The notes: generated by a model not told the origin, from the sequence alone. Shown: positions 15,053-22,450, counted from the stretch's first letter. The stretch: DNA of 26,223 bases from SCN-69-37 sp044507065 (GCA_044507065.1 JBIQJY010000048.1:1-26223); one strand, 5' to 3'. Made by a program: numbers and translations.

Positions 15053-16221
15053 GAATCCTGCACCTCGCGTCGTTCCTTCAGGGGGGCGCCGGACGGGTGA
15101 TAGCCGATCTGGCGCTCGAACAGCATCGTGGCGGCTGCGACGTCCGCGTCGTGACGTCGGAGACGGCCGTGCCCGGCTATGGCAACTACGAGGCCTACCT
15201 CGACGAGCTCAAGGATGCCGGCGTGCCCGTCCGCCAGGTGGATTCGCTGTTTCACCGGCAGCACGCCGCAAACCTGGCCGTCGTGCGCGCACTCGACAAC
15301 AGCTACGGCGCCGGTCGCGACCCGCACGTGATTCACTGCCATGCGGCCGTGCCCGCGATGATCGGGCTGCTGTTTGCCGGCGCGCGTCGCGCCAGCATCG
15401 CCACGCTGCAGACGATGCACGGCTGGGGACAGGTGAAGAGTGGCGACCAGGTGGCGACCGACGTCACCGTGCTGAACCTCGTCGATCGGGTCGTGACCGC
15501 CTCGCGGCACTCGGTCGAGACGCTCGTGTCACTCGGCGTCTCGCCCGCACGGATCTCGATGGTGCCGTACGGCGTGCGCGGCGAAGGCGCGCCGCTCGAG
15601 GACCGAGACGCCGAACTGGTGGTGGAGATGACGCGCCGGCGTCGCCAGGGGGCGCTTGTCGTCGCCTGCGTCGGCACGGTCGGCACCCGAAAGAACCAGG
15701 CGCTGCTCGTGGAGGCACTGGCCCTTCTGCCCGACGCACCGATCTTCTGCGTGTTCGTCGGTGACGGTGACCTCGACGCGCTGCGCGCGGCGGCCGAGCG
15801 GGCAGGCGCCACGTCACGCGTGCGGGTGCACGGCTACAGCCGGGCGGCGCGGCGGGTTGCGGCCGCGGCCGACGTCATGGTGCTGCCGTCGCGCAGCGAG
15901 GGGCAGCCGGTCAGCGTGGTCGAAGCGTTCTGTGACGGCACGCTCATGGCCGTCAGCGACATCCCGGAGCTGGTGGAGCTCGTCGGCGATGACATGGGAT
16001 TCCGCTTCAAGGCCGGGGACGCCAGGTCGCTCGCCGAGACACTGACCGCGATTGCCGCGCTGCCCAATTCGACGCGCCGTGCCGTGCGCCAGCGGGCGAG
16101 GGCCCAGTACCTGTCGCGCTTCACCGTCGACTCGATGACGTCCGAATATCTGGCGCTGTACGAAGGAGTCGTCGCTGCCCGTCGGAAGGATGGGCAGAGG
16201 CACGAAACGTCGGTCGCCTAG
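15049..16221 (+). CDS. GT4-family glycosyltransferase
   Basis: This retaining GT-B glycosyltransferase has 390 residues. The N-terminal lobe starts MRILHLASFLQGGAGRVIAD, typical of GT4 enzymes. The C-terminal lobe has VACVGTVGTRKNQALLVEAL, VFVGDGDLD and the donor-binding acidic motif SEGQPVSVVEAF. AGGAGAGG precedes the ATG, which overlaps the motB stop by four bases. As the last gene of the nonulosonic-acid run it could transfer the activated sugar, or a companion sugar, to flagellin. However, known flagellin sialyltransferases are usually Maf proteins, and GT4 enzymes normally use UDP- or GDP-sugars. The acceptor is therefore not settled. Its TAG stop overlaps the stop of a convergent gene. 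Confidence 0.88.
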   Translation: MRILHLASFLQGGAGRVIADLALEQHRGGCDVRVVTSETAVPGYGNYEAYLDELKDAGVPVRQVDSLFHRQHAANLAVVRALDNSYGAGRDPHVIHCHAAVPAMIGLLFAGARRASIATLQTMHGWGQVKSGDQVATDVTVLNLVDRVVTASRHSVETLVSLGVSPARISMVPYGVRGEGAPLEDRDAELVVEMTRRRRQGALVVACVGTVGTRKNQALLVEALALLPDAPIFCVFVGDGDLDALRAAAERAGATSRVRVHGYSRAARRVAAAADVMVLPSRSEGQPVSVVEAFCDGTLMAVSDIPELVELVGDDMGFRFKAGDARSLAETLTAIAALPNSTRRAVRQRARAQYLSRFTVDSMTSEYLALYEGVVAARRKDGQRHETSVA

Positions 16222-16523
16222 CCATCCGGCCGGACGGCCGCCATCCGATCGTTGGCCGACCGGCAGGCGTCGCCAATGACCCGTCGGCCGGGCGCGTGCC
16301 GCGCCGGTGCGAGGCGCGCCACTTCGACGGCATCGATTGCCGTCGCGACGCGAATGCACCGGGCCCTGGCCATCGATTCGACGAGCACCGTGGCCGCATC
16401 CGCGCGCGGCTCCATGAGCACCAGCACGTCGGGTTCAATCGCGTCGAGCCAGTGCGCCATCCAGCCCGACACCCAGGCGAGCGCGCGAAGGCGCGTCAGC
16501 GCATGGGTGAATCCACCGGGCAG
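16218..16523 (-). CDS. 3' end of an unidentified gene, cut by assembly gap
   Basis: The reverse frame is open from the gap edge to a TAG at 16220-16218, about 101 residues. It has GC-rich third positions and protein-like content: a hydrophobic segment LRALAWVSGWMAHWLDAI, then EPDVLVLMEPRADAATVLVE, and a basic C-terminus. I do not recognise the family. The GWMAHWLD stretch recalls the end of citrate synthases, but the following 75 residues do not fit, so I do not assign it. The start lies in the gap. The stop overlaps the convergent glycosyltransferase stop, which is compatible with a real gene. Confidence 0.5.
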   Translation of the reverse strand: MPGGFTHALTRLRALAWVSGWMAHWLDAIEPDVLVLMEPRADAATVLVESMARARCIRVATAIDAVEVARLAPARHAPGRRVIGDACRSANDRMAAVRPDG

Positions 16524-16623
16524 NNNNNNNNNNNNNNNNNNNNNNNNNNNNNNNNNNNNNNNNNNNNNNNNNNNNNNNNNNNNNNNNNNNNNNNNNNNNN
16601 NNNNNNNNNNNNNNNNNNNNNNN
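16524..16623. other. Assembly gap (100 N)
   Basis: One hundred N mark a scaffold join of unknown true length. Genes on either side may not be true neighbours. Confidence 0.98.
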
Positions 16624-16833
16624 GGTGATCGGCCGGCCGCGGGCGTGGTGCGTGGTCAGTGGCAGGAGGCGTTCGTGGCATCGTGCTGTGGATATAGACC
16701 GTGATGCGGATGTCGGTCCGCCGACATTTCGACGGGCGGACGACAGGTAACAAACCGCCGTTGCGCAGCAACTTGCGACGATCCGACGGCATCCATTCCC
16801 ATAGCAAAGGTCGTGCCCGCCCGTGCGCGGCAT
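16624..16833. other. Non-coding region upstream of the second motA
   Basis: I see no convincing gene here. The stretch holds an inverted repeat of seven pairs, GTCCGCC (16716-16722) with GGCGGAC (16735-16741), and a small GTTGC-GCA-GCAAC hairpin further on. Base composition is less GC-rich than the flanking genes, with short AT patches such as GGATATAGAC. It may include the end of a terminator for the gene lost in the gap, plus regulatory sequence for motA. Confidence 0.5.
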
Positions 16834-16860
16834 TCAAGGGCGGCGTCCGCCCGCCGATTG
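16834..16860 (+). promoter_or_regulatory. Sigma-28 (FliA) type promoter of motA-motB copy 2
   Basis: TCAA (16834-16837) is followed by exactly 15 bases and GCCGATTG (16853-16860), matching TAAA-N15-GCCGATAA well, including all of GCCGAT. Transcription would start about 85 bases before the motA ATG. Confidence 0.65.
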
Positions 16861-16951
16861 TCACCGCATCGGGGGCACGCCACCTGCCGCGTTGCTGCCC
16901 GAACGGCCGGCCATGGAGGGCCGTCCGCTCGCCGCGCAATCGGGGTGGCTG

Positions 16952-17827
16952 ATGCTGATTTTCGGTGGACTTTTCTTTGTAATCGCGTGCGTGCTCGGCG
17001 GGTACCTCTGGCACGGCGGCCACCTGCTCCTGCTGTATCAACCCGCCGAGTTTCTCATCATCGCCGGAGCCGGCGTCGGCATCCTCGTGGCCGGGACGCC
17101 CATGGGCGTCCTCAGGGAGCTCGTTCACCAGGGCAAGCGGCTGCTGACGGCACCGCCGGGGCGCAAGGATTACACGGAACTGCTGGTCATGCTCTACCAG
17201 TTGTTCCGCGTCGTACAGGCCACCGGAGTGATGGCGCTCGAGCCCCACCTCGACGACCCGAAGCAGAGCGCGATCCTGTCGAAGTATCCGAATTTCCTGC
17301 GGCGGCACTCCTCGATGGCGTTTCTGGCCGACTCGGCGCGCGTCATCATCGTGGGCGGGATCTCGCCGCACGACTTCGACGCGCTGATGTACGAAGACCT
17401 CGAAGTGCGGCAGCGCGAGAGCCTCGGGCCGACGCATACGCTGCAGAAGGTGGGCGATGCGATGCCCGCGCTCGGGATTGTGGCGGCCGTGCTTGGCGTC
17501 ATCGTCACCATGCAGGCCATCGACGGGCCGCCATCGGAAATCGGGCACAAGGTCGGTGCGGCGCTCGTCGGCACGTTCCTCGGCATTCTGCTGGCCTACG
17601 GATTCTTCCAGCCCATTGCCACCGCGATGGAACATCGGGTCGAGGAGGAGCTGCAGGTCGAGCACGTCATCAAGGCGGGGATTCTCGCCGTCCACAAGGG
17701 ATTCGCCCCGGCCATCGCGGTCGAGTTCGCGAGGCGCGTGATTCCGGAGGAGGTGCGCCCGTCCTTCGATGAGACCGAGAAGCTCTGCCGCAGTGCGCGG
17801 TCGGACGCGGCGGCGGCCGCGGCCTGA
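16952..17827 (+). CDS. motA: Flagellar stator protein MotA (copy 2, E. coli-like)
   Basis: This is the proton-channel stator subunit in the inner membrane. The 291-residue protein aligns by eye along its length with E. coli MotA (295). It starts MLIFGGLFFVIACVLGGYLW, then has LLLYQPAEFLIIAGAGVGI, the cytoplasmic region with ALEPHLDDPKQSAILSKYP, the conserved-proline helix GDAMPALGIVAAVLG, AYGFFQPIAT, and near the C-terminus APAIAVEFARR. The ATG at 16952 is chosen over in-frame ATGs at 16823 and 16913 because the family begins right there and GGGGTGG precedes it. It is followed nine bases later by motB. Confidence 0.94.
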   Translation: MLIFGGLFFVIACVLGGYLWHGGHLLLLYQPAEFLIIAGAGVGILVAGTPMGVLRELVHQGKRLLTAPPGRKDYTELLVMLYQLFRVVQATGVMALEPHLDDPKQSAILSKYPNFLRRHSSMAFLADSARVIIVGGISPHDFDALMYEDLEVRQRESLGPTHTLQKVGDAMPALGIVAAVLGVIVTMQAIDGPPSEIGHKVGAALVGTFLGILLAYGFFQPIATAMEHRVEEELQVEHVIKAGILAVHKGFAPAIAVEFARRVIPEEVRPSFDETEKLCRSARSDAAAAAA

Positions 17828-17836
17828 GGTCGGTCG

Positions 17837-18706
17837 ATGCGGGCCAAGGACGCTCCGATCATCGTCGTGCGCCGCAAGAAGGTGGCGCACGGGCATCACG
17901 GCGGCGCGTGGAAGGTGGCCTACGCCGACTTCGTGACGGCGATGATGGCCTTCTTCCTCGTCATGTGGCTGGCGGCACAGGACAGTCGCATTCGCGACGC
18001 GGTGGCCGGTTACTTCCAGGAACCGGGACTGTTGCCCTATCAGCAGTCCAACAGCATTGTCGCCAGCGGGAATGGTGGCATCGACAGCGCCGGCATGCCC
18101 GTCCTCAACCGCCGGTTCAACGGCACGCTCGAGGCGGAGCGGTCGGCCCTGATCCGCGCCGCCGGCCAGATCCACCAGCGGCTCTCGAGCCTGCCGGGGT
18201 TTGCGCAGCTGCGCAACCAGGTCGAGTTCTCGGTGACCACCGAAGGGCTGCGCATCGAACTGGTGGACCACAACGGGTCGAGCTTCTTCGACACCGGGAG
18301 CAGCGTCATGCGCGGCGAGAGCGAGAAGATCCTGGCGATCATCGCGGGGGAGGTCTCGGGCCTGGTCAACGACGTGGTGATCGAGGGCCACACCGACAGC
18401 CGCCCCTATGCCGCCAACGACGCGCGCTATACGAACTGGGAGCTCTCGAGCGATCGCGCCAACGCTGCGCGGCGGGTGATGCTCGCCAACGGCCTGCGCA
18501 CCGACCAGATCAGTGCGGTGCGCGGGTTCGCCGATACCGAACTGCGCGTGCCGGACGACGCGCTCGACGCGCGCAATCGGCGCGTCTCGATTGTCGTGCG
18601 CAGTCCTTCGGCCCGCGACTTCGAGCGCTCGCTGCGCGAGCGGCAGACGTCGATTGACGCGATCGAGGCCGCCGGCGGCGGCTTCGAGCTGCAGACGGAA
18701 CGTTAG
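17837..18706 (+). CDS. motB: Flagellar stator protein MotB (copy 2, E. coli-like)
   Basis: This 289-residue stator subunit has a basic N-terminus (VVRRKKVAHGHHGG) and the classic helix KVAYADFVTAMMAFFLVMWL with the proton-carrying Asp31. A periplasmic plug/linker region precedes the OmpA-like peptidoglycan-binding domain (VIEGHTDSRPYAA, NWELSSDRANAARRVMLANG, DARNRRVSIVV). These are the marks of proton-type MotB. It forms a two-gene unit with motA copy 2 under a sigma-28-type promoter. Its stop overlaps the stop of the convergent MshEN-Xre gene by three bases. Confidence 0.94.
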   Translation: MRAKDAPIIVVRRKKVAHGHHGGAWKVAYADFVTAMMAFFLVMWLAAQDSRIRDAVAGYFQEPGLLPYQQSNSIVASGNGGIDSAGMPVLNRRFNGTLEAERSALIRAAGQIHQRLSSLPGFAQLRNQVEFSVTTEGLRIELVDHNGSSFFDTGSSVMRGESEKILAIIAGEVSGLVNDVVIEGHTDSRPYAANDARYTNWELSSDRANAARRVMLANGLRTDQISAVRGFADTELRVPDDALDARNRRVSIVVRSPSARDFERSLRERQTSIDAIEAAGGGFELQTER

Positions 18707-19656
18707 GCGCGCTTCGAACGCAACTGCGCGATGATGCGCTCGACCTCGCGGGCCCCGAGGTCGGTACGCGCCAGGTCCAGCGGCACGCTGCCGGCGAGCG
18801 CCGGCTGGCCGCTCATCAGCCAGACGCCGGCCGTCGCGCGGTCGCCGCCGAACAGCTCCACGGCCGCGCCGAACACGCGTGCGCTCCGAACGAGGCGATC
18901 CGACTCGGCGCGCGTGAAGTGCCCTTCCTCGCGGCGCACGACCACGTCACGGCGGCTGATATCGGCAAGCTCGCCGACGCGGTCGGCCGACAGGCCCGTC
19001 TGCTCCACGAAGTGATCGAACACCCGCGCCGGCAGGCCGCCCTCGATCGTGCGCAGCAGGTCCGGCAGCGCGTAGGTCGTCAGTCCGAGCAGTGCGGCAT
19101 ACCCATGTGTCTCTGCGTCGCTTGCCGGCAGCGGGCCGGCGGCGGGGCTGGCAGGCGGTGCGGCGGCAGGCTCGGACGGTCGTGTCGACGCGTCGTACAA
19201 CCGCGCGAGCGCGCGATGAATGGCGTCGTGCGACGAGGTGACGACGGTGACCGAATGGCCCGTCTGGCCGGCCAGTTCCTCGACGACCGAGACGGCCGTC
19301 GGGTCGTCCATCGCAATCGTCAGCGTCTGGCCGATGCGCGCAACGGGAAACAGCGCGTGCCGGACGGCAAACGCGCGGTCGACGAGCGATGCCAGCGTGC
19401 GGTCGATGATGACATTCTGCAGGTCGATGTAGGGGACGCCCAGCTGCGAGCTGAGCGCCTGCCGCATGATCTCGTCGGTCGTGAACCCGAGCGCCAGCAG
19501 CGTCTGTCCGAGAGGCAGCTGGCGGGTCGCCTGCTCGGCCAGGGCATGCGCCAGTTCGTCCGCCGTTATCGCGCCGCCGGCTACGAGGATTTCGCCCAGG
19601 CGACGCCGCTGGGGCGTGCCGGAAGCCGGAGGGGCAGCATCGTGGTCGATGGGCAT
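18703..19656 (-). CDS. MshEN (c-di-GMP-binding) - Xre/MbcA/ParS antitoxin-domain fusion
   Basis: This 317-residue protein joins two parts not normally found together. Residues 19-155 form an MshEN/GspE N-terminal domain. Two 24-residue motifs (19-42 and 48-71) follow the pattern [RP]LGxxLxxxGx6[LM]xxxLxxQ, are separated by five residues, and are followed by LGVPYIDL. This is the known c-di-GMP-binding arrangement. A Pro/Ala linker spans 156-184. Residues 188-313 match Xre-like HTH plus MbcA/ParS/Xre C-terminal antitoxin domains: EGGLPARVFDHF, ISRRDVVVRREEGHFT, ESDRLVRSARVFGAAVELFG, WLMSGQPALAGSVPLDLART, GAREVERII. The type II secretion ATPase domain is absent. No RES toxin lies downstream, and the usual GVFS-like antitoxin tail is replaced by RSKRA. 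The start is fixed by an in-frame stop 37 bases upstream. It is probably a soluble regulator. Confidence 0.85.
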   Translation of the reverse strand: MPIDHDAAPPASGTPQRRRLGEILVAGGAITADELAHALAEQATRQLPLGQTLLALGFTTDEIMRQALSSQLGVPYIDLQNVIIDRTLASLVDRAFAVRHALFPVARIGQTLTIAMDDPTAVSVVEELAGQTGHSVTVVTSSHDAIHRALARLYDASTRPSEPAAAPPASPAAGPLPASDAETHGYAALLGLTTYALPDLLRTIEGGLPARVFDHFVEQTGLSADRVGELADISRRDVVVRREEGHFTRAESDRLVRSARVFGAAVELFGGDRATAGVWLMSGQPALAGSVPLDLARTDLGAREVERIIAQLRSKRA

Positions 19657-19666
19657 GTCGGCCGAA

Positions 19667-19696
19667 ATGATGCGTTGTTTTGCGCGAACGCGTCAA
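19667..19696 (-). promoter_or_regulatory. Candidate sigma-70 promoter of the MshEN-Xre gene
   Basis: On the reverse strand TTGACG (19696-19691), 18 bases, then CATCAT (19672-19667). The -10 ends ten bases before the ATG, so the transcript would be nearly leaderless; no Shine-Dalgarno is seen, which agrees. The -10 match is only four of six. Confidence 0.4.
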
Positions 19697-19700
19697 CGGG

Positions 19701-19800
19701 NNNNNNNNNNNNNNNNNNNNNNNNNNNNNNNNNNNNNNNNNNNNNNNNNNNNNNNNNNNNNNNNNNNNNNNNNNNNNNNNNNNNNNNNNNNNNNNNNNNN
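19701..19800. other. Assembly gap (100 N)
   Basis: This is the second scaffold join. It cuts the 5' part of the VWFA-related gene and separates the motility contig from the metabolic contig. Confidence 0.98.
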
Positions 19801-20056
19801 CAGCATGATGGAGGCCAGCGGACGCGCCCAGGTGCTGGGCGATGGACCGCGGCAGTCGGGCGGCCGGCAGTGGCCCGTCAACGCGCTCACGGCCGTGCCG
19901 AAGGCCATGCTCTCGATCGCCAACGATCTGTCGAACCAGTACAAGGTGACCTACGTGCTGCCCGACGGCGTGGAGCCATCCGACAGGCTCAACATCTCGC
20001 TCAACCGCCGCGGCCACACGCTGCGTGCACCGACGCGGATCTGGGACGGCGACTGA
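19801..20056 (+). CDS. C-terminal end of a VWFA-related domain protein (partial)
   Basis: The frame is open from the gap to a TGA at 20054-20056, about 84 residues. The tail SNQYKVTYVLPDGVEPSDRL, followed by NISLNRRGHTLRAPTRI, is the typical C-terminus of the VWFA-related proteins abundant in Acidobacteria. There the final strands follow a von Willebrand A-like fold; such proteins are usually secreted. The N-terminus, signal peptide and metal site lie in the gap and cannot be judged. It converges on the GntR gene. Confidence 0.7.
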
Positions 20057-20068
20057 CGCACGGACGTT

Positions 20069-20785
20069 CTACGCGCCGAACAGTTCGTCGGCTGCGCGAA
20101 ACCTGTAGTCCCGGCGGCGCGATCGCCCCATCGACCAGGTCGTGTTCGACTGGAACTGGCGCGTCCGTGCGATGTGCGCCTCGAGTACCGCGGTCGCACG
20201 CCCGACCCTTCCCGCGCGCAGCAGGTCGACAATCTCCACGTGTTCCGCGAAGGCCTTCTGGCGGAACACCGTCGTGTCCATGAACCGGTAGCGCAGGGCC
20301 TCGACGCGATGGCCGATCGTCGCGTAGGCCTCGCCCAGGTACTGATTGCCACAGTGGGCGATGAGCAGCTGGTGGAACTCGCTGTCGAGTCGCTTGCCCT
20401 CCGCCTGGTTCGCGCCATCGACCTGCTGCTGCATGGCCGCCACGACGCGCGCGAGGCCTTCGAGCAGTGGCTCGGCCTCGTGCCCCATCGCCCACTTCAC
20501 GGCCTGCACTTCGAGCAGCGCGCGAAAGTCGCACAGATCCTCGATCTCGCGACTGGTCGGGCTGAAGACATACGTGCCGGAGTGGGGGATGACCTGCACG
20601 AGTCCCTGGGCGCGCAGGTCGTGCAGGGCCCCGCGCACGGGAGCCTTGCTCATGCCGAGCGCCCGCGCGAGAGCGTTCTCCGACAGCGGCTCGCCGAGGT
20701 CGAGCGGACCGTACACGATCGCGTCGCGGATGCGCTCGTACGCCTGCCGGGTCAGCGAGGTCTCGGGCGCGGCGCCGGATGTCAC
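20069..20785 (-). CDS. GntR family transcriptional regulator, FCD (FadR) subfamily
   Basis: This 238-residue DNA-binding repressor has an N-terminal winged helix (AYERIRDAIVYG, LSENALARALGMSKAPVRGAL, then GLVQVIPHSGTYV). The C-terminal all-helical FCD effector domain carries the metal/effector residues Asp and His in LDSEFHQLL, His in FAEHVEIVDLL and His in LEAHIARTR. The GTG at 20785 is preferred: AGGA lies five bases upstream and it begins 11 bases after the gabD stop. It probably senses a small carboxylate linked to the dehydrogenase and represses the gabD promoter. Confidence 0.9.
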   Translation of the reverse strand: MTSGAAPETSLTRQAYERIRDAIVYGPLDLGEPLSENALARALGMSKAPVRGALHDLRAQGLVQVIPHSGTYVFSPTSREIEDLCDFRALLEVQAVKWAMGHEAEPLLEGLARVVAAMQQQVDGANQAEGKRLDSEFHQLLIAHCGNQYLGEAYATIGHRVEALRYRFMDTTVFRQKAFAEHVEIVDLLRAGRVGRATAVLEAHIARTRQFQSNTTWSMGRSRRRDYRFRAADELFGA

Positions 20786-20796
20786 CTTCGTCCTGC

Positions 20797-22287
20797 TCAG
20801 ATCCCGCCCACGTGCATGTACTTCACTTCGAGGTAGTCCTCGATGCCGTATTTCGATCCCTCGCGCCCGAGTCCCGACTGCTTCACGCCGCCGAACGGCG
20901 CCACCTCTGTAGAAATCAACCCCTCGTTGATGCCGACAATGCCGTACTCGAGCGCCTCGGCCACGCGCCAGCTCCGCGCGAGATCGCGTGTGTAGAAGTA
21001 GCTGGCCAGCCCGAATTCCGTGTCGTTCGCCAGGCGCACCGCTTCCTCCTCGGTCGTGAACCGGGTGAGCGGCGCGACAGGGCCGAATGTCTCTTCGGAC
21101 ATGAGCTTCGTGCCGCCCGGCACGTCGGTCAGGATGGTCGGCTGAAAGAACGTGCCGCCCAGTTCGTGCCGCGCGCCGCCCAGCAGGACCTTTGCGCCGT
21201 GCCCGAGCGCGTCGGCGATGTGTTCCTCCACCTTCGAGACGGCCGCCGCGTCGATGAGCGGTCCGATGGTCACACCCGGCGCCAGGCCGTCGCCCACCGT
21301 CAGCTTCTGCACCGCCTCGGCCACCATGGTCGAGAAACGGTCGTAGATGCCGTCCTGCACGAATATCCGGTTGGCGCACACGCACGTCTGTCCCGCGTTG
21401 CGGAACTTCGAGGCCATCACACCCGCCACCGCGCTCTCGAGGTCCGCGTCGTCGAAGACGATGAAGGGCGCGTTGCCGCCGAGCTCCATCGAGACCTTCT
21501 TGATTGTCGCGGCGCACTGTTCGAGCAGGGTGCGGCCGACTTCGGTCGAGCCGGTGAACGAGAGCTTCCGGACCGCGGGGTTCGACGTCAGTTCGCCGCC
21601 GACGACCGAGGCCGATCCTGTGACCACATTGAAGACACCAGCGGGAATGCCCGCGCGTTCGGCCAGTTCGGCCAGGGCGAGCGCGGAGAACGGCGTGGCG
21701 CTAGCCGGCTTGGCGACCACCGTGCAGCCGGCGGCCAGCGCCGCACCGACCTTGCGCGTGATCATCGCATTCGGAAAGTTCCACGGCGTGATGGTTGCCA
21801 CCACGCCCACCGGCTGCTTGATGACGACGAGGCGGCGGCCGGGCGTGTTGGCGGGAATGACGTCGCCGTACACACGTCGCGCTTCCTCGGCAAACCACTC
21901 GATGAACGCCGAACCGTAGAGAATCTCGCCGCGCGCTTCGGCCAGCGGCTTGCCTTGTTCGCTCGTGAGGATCGTGGCCAGATCATCGCGGTGCTCGAGA
22001 CAGAGATCGAACCACTTGCGCAGGAGCGACGAACGATCGCGCGCGCTGCGCGCACGCCAGGCCGGCAGCGCGCGGTCGGCCGCGGCGACGGCACGCGCGA
22101 CGTCGCTGCGCGTCATCGACGGCACGGAGCCGAGGACCTTCCCCGTGGCGGGGTTGGTGACGGCGAGCGACTTGCCCGATTCGCCGGCGGTCCAGGCGCC
22201 ATCGATGTAGCCCGCTTCGCGGAACAGCGCGGAATCGGCGAGCCGGGGCGGAGTGGGAGACGCGTCTGCCGGTGTCTGTCTGGTCAC
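20797..22287 (-). CDS. gabD: Succinate-semialdehyde dehydrogenase, NAD(P)+
   Basis: The enzyme oxidises succinate semialdehyde to succinate, the last step of GABA breakdown and related routes. The 496-residue protein is very close to E. coli GabD throughout. It has TPWNFPNAMITRKVGAALAAG, SFTGSTEVGR, the general base Glu268 in MELGGNAPFIVFDDADL, the catalytic Cys302 in GQTCVCANR, EETFGPVAPL and a C-terminal GREGSKYGIEDYLEVKYM. The GTG at 22287 is the start; about 20 extra residues precede the conserved core. A sigma-70-type promoter lies so close upstream that the mRNA may be leaderless. Its operon partner is the GntR regulator. No GABA transaminase is nearby, so the physiological source of the semialdehyde is open. 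Confidence 0.94.
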   Translation of the reverse strand: MTRQTPADASPTPPRLADSALFREAGYIDGAWTAGESGKSLAVTNPATGKVLGSVPSMTRSDVARAVAAADRALPAWRARSARDRSSLLRKWFDLCLEHRDDLATILTSEQGKPLAEARGEILYGSAFIEWFAEEARRVYGDVIPANTPGRRLVVIKQPVGVVATITPWNFPNAMITRKVGAALAAGCTVVAKPASATPFSALALAELAERAGIPAGVFNVVTGSASVVGGELTSNPAVRKLSFTGSTEVGRTLLEQCAATIKKVSMELGGNAPFIVFDDADLESAVAGVMASKFRNAGQTCVCANRIFVQDGIYDRFSTMVAEAVQKLTVGDGLAPGVTIGPLIDAAAVSKVEEHIADALGHGAKVLLGGARHELGGTFFQPTILTDVPGGTKLMSEETFGPVAPLTRFTTEEEAVRLANDTEFGLASYFYTRDLARSWRVAEALEYGIVGINEGLISTEVAPFGGVKQSGLGREGSKYGIEDYLEVKYMHVGGI

Positions 22288-22293
22288 AACAGG

Positions 22294-22322
22294 AATCTAC
22301 TCGCATTCCACTAGCGAGTCAA
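22294..22322 (-). promoter_or_regulatory. gabD promoter with embedded inverted-repeat operator
   Basis: On the reverse strand TTGACT (22322-22317), 17 bases, then TAGATT (22299-22294). The inverted repeat ACTCGC...GCGAGT (22299-22319, nine-base centre) fills the spacer, which is where a repressor such as the GntR protein would block RNA polymerase. The predicted transcription start falls at or next to the GTG at 22287. Confidence 0.55.
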
Positions 22323-22385
22323 ATGAATCATCATTGGCGGCTATAAGTGTCCATTTGCGAGAAATTATGGATTGTGAGCTCGCGA

Positions 22386-22397
22386 CTGACATGTCAG
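22386..22397. promoter_or_regulatory. Perfect 12-bp palindrome, possible operator
   Basis: CTGACATGTCAG is perfectly self-complementary and lies in the divergent gabD/AEC intergenic region, 53 bases before the transporter ATG. It could be a second binding site for the GntR-type regulator; this is inferred from position and symmetry only. Confidence 0.4.
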
Positions 22398-22450
22398 ATT
22401 GATCCGTGCAAGAGCAAGACGGGTTGTCCTGATAGATTCATCACGCGTCC

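Noticed and set aside
16218..16523. Citrate synthase fragment
   Set aside because: Only the short GWMAHWLD stretch is similar. The following 75 residues do not match the end of citrate synthases.
16496..18391. Long reverse frame running through the first gap into the second stator genes
   Set aside because: It is open only because the N run is read through, and it lies opposite clear motA-motB genes.
18703..19656. A type II secretion or type IV pilus ATPase (GspE/PilB)
   Set aside because: Only the N-terminal MshEN domain is present. No Walker A/B ATPase follows; the C-terminal half is antitoxin-like instead.
18703..19656. An ordinary RES-Xre toxin-antitoxin pair
   Set aside because: No RES-type toxin gene is adjacent on its strand: the downstream side is the convergent motB, and upstream lies a promoter and the gap.
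18919..20283. Forward frame spanning the second gap, opposite the MshEN-Xre and GntR genes
   Set aside because: It is antisense to two recognised genes and is joined across unknown sequence.
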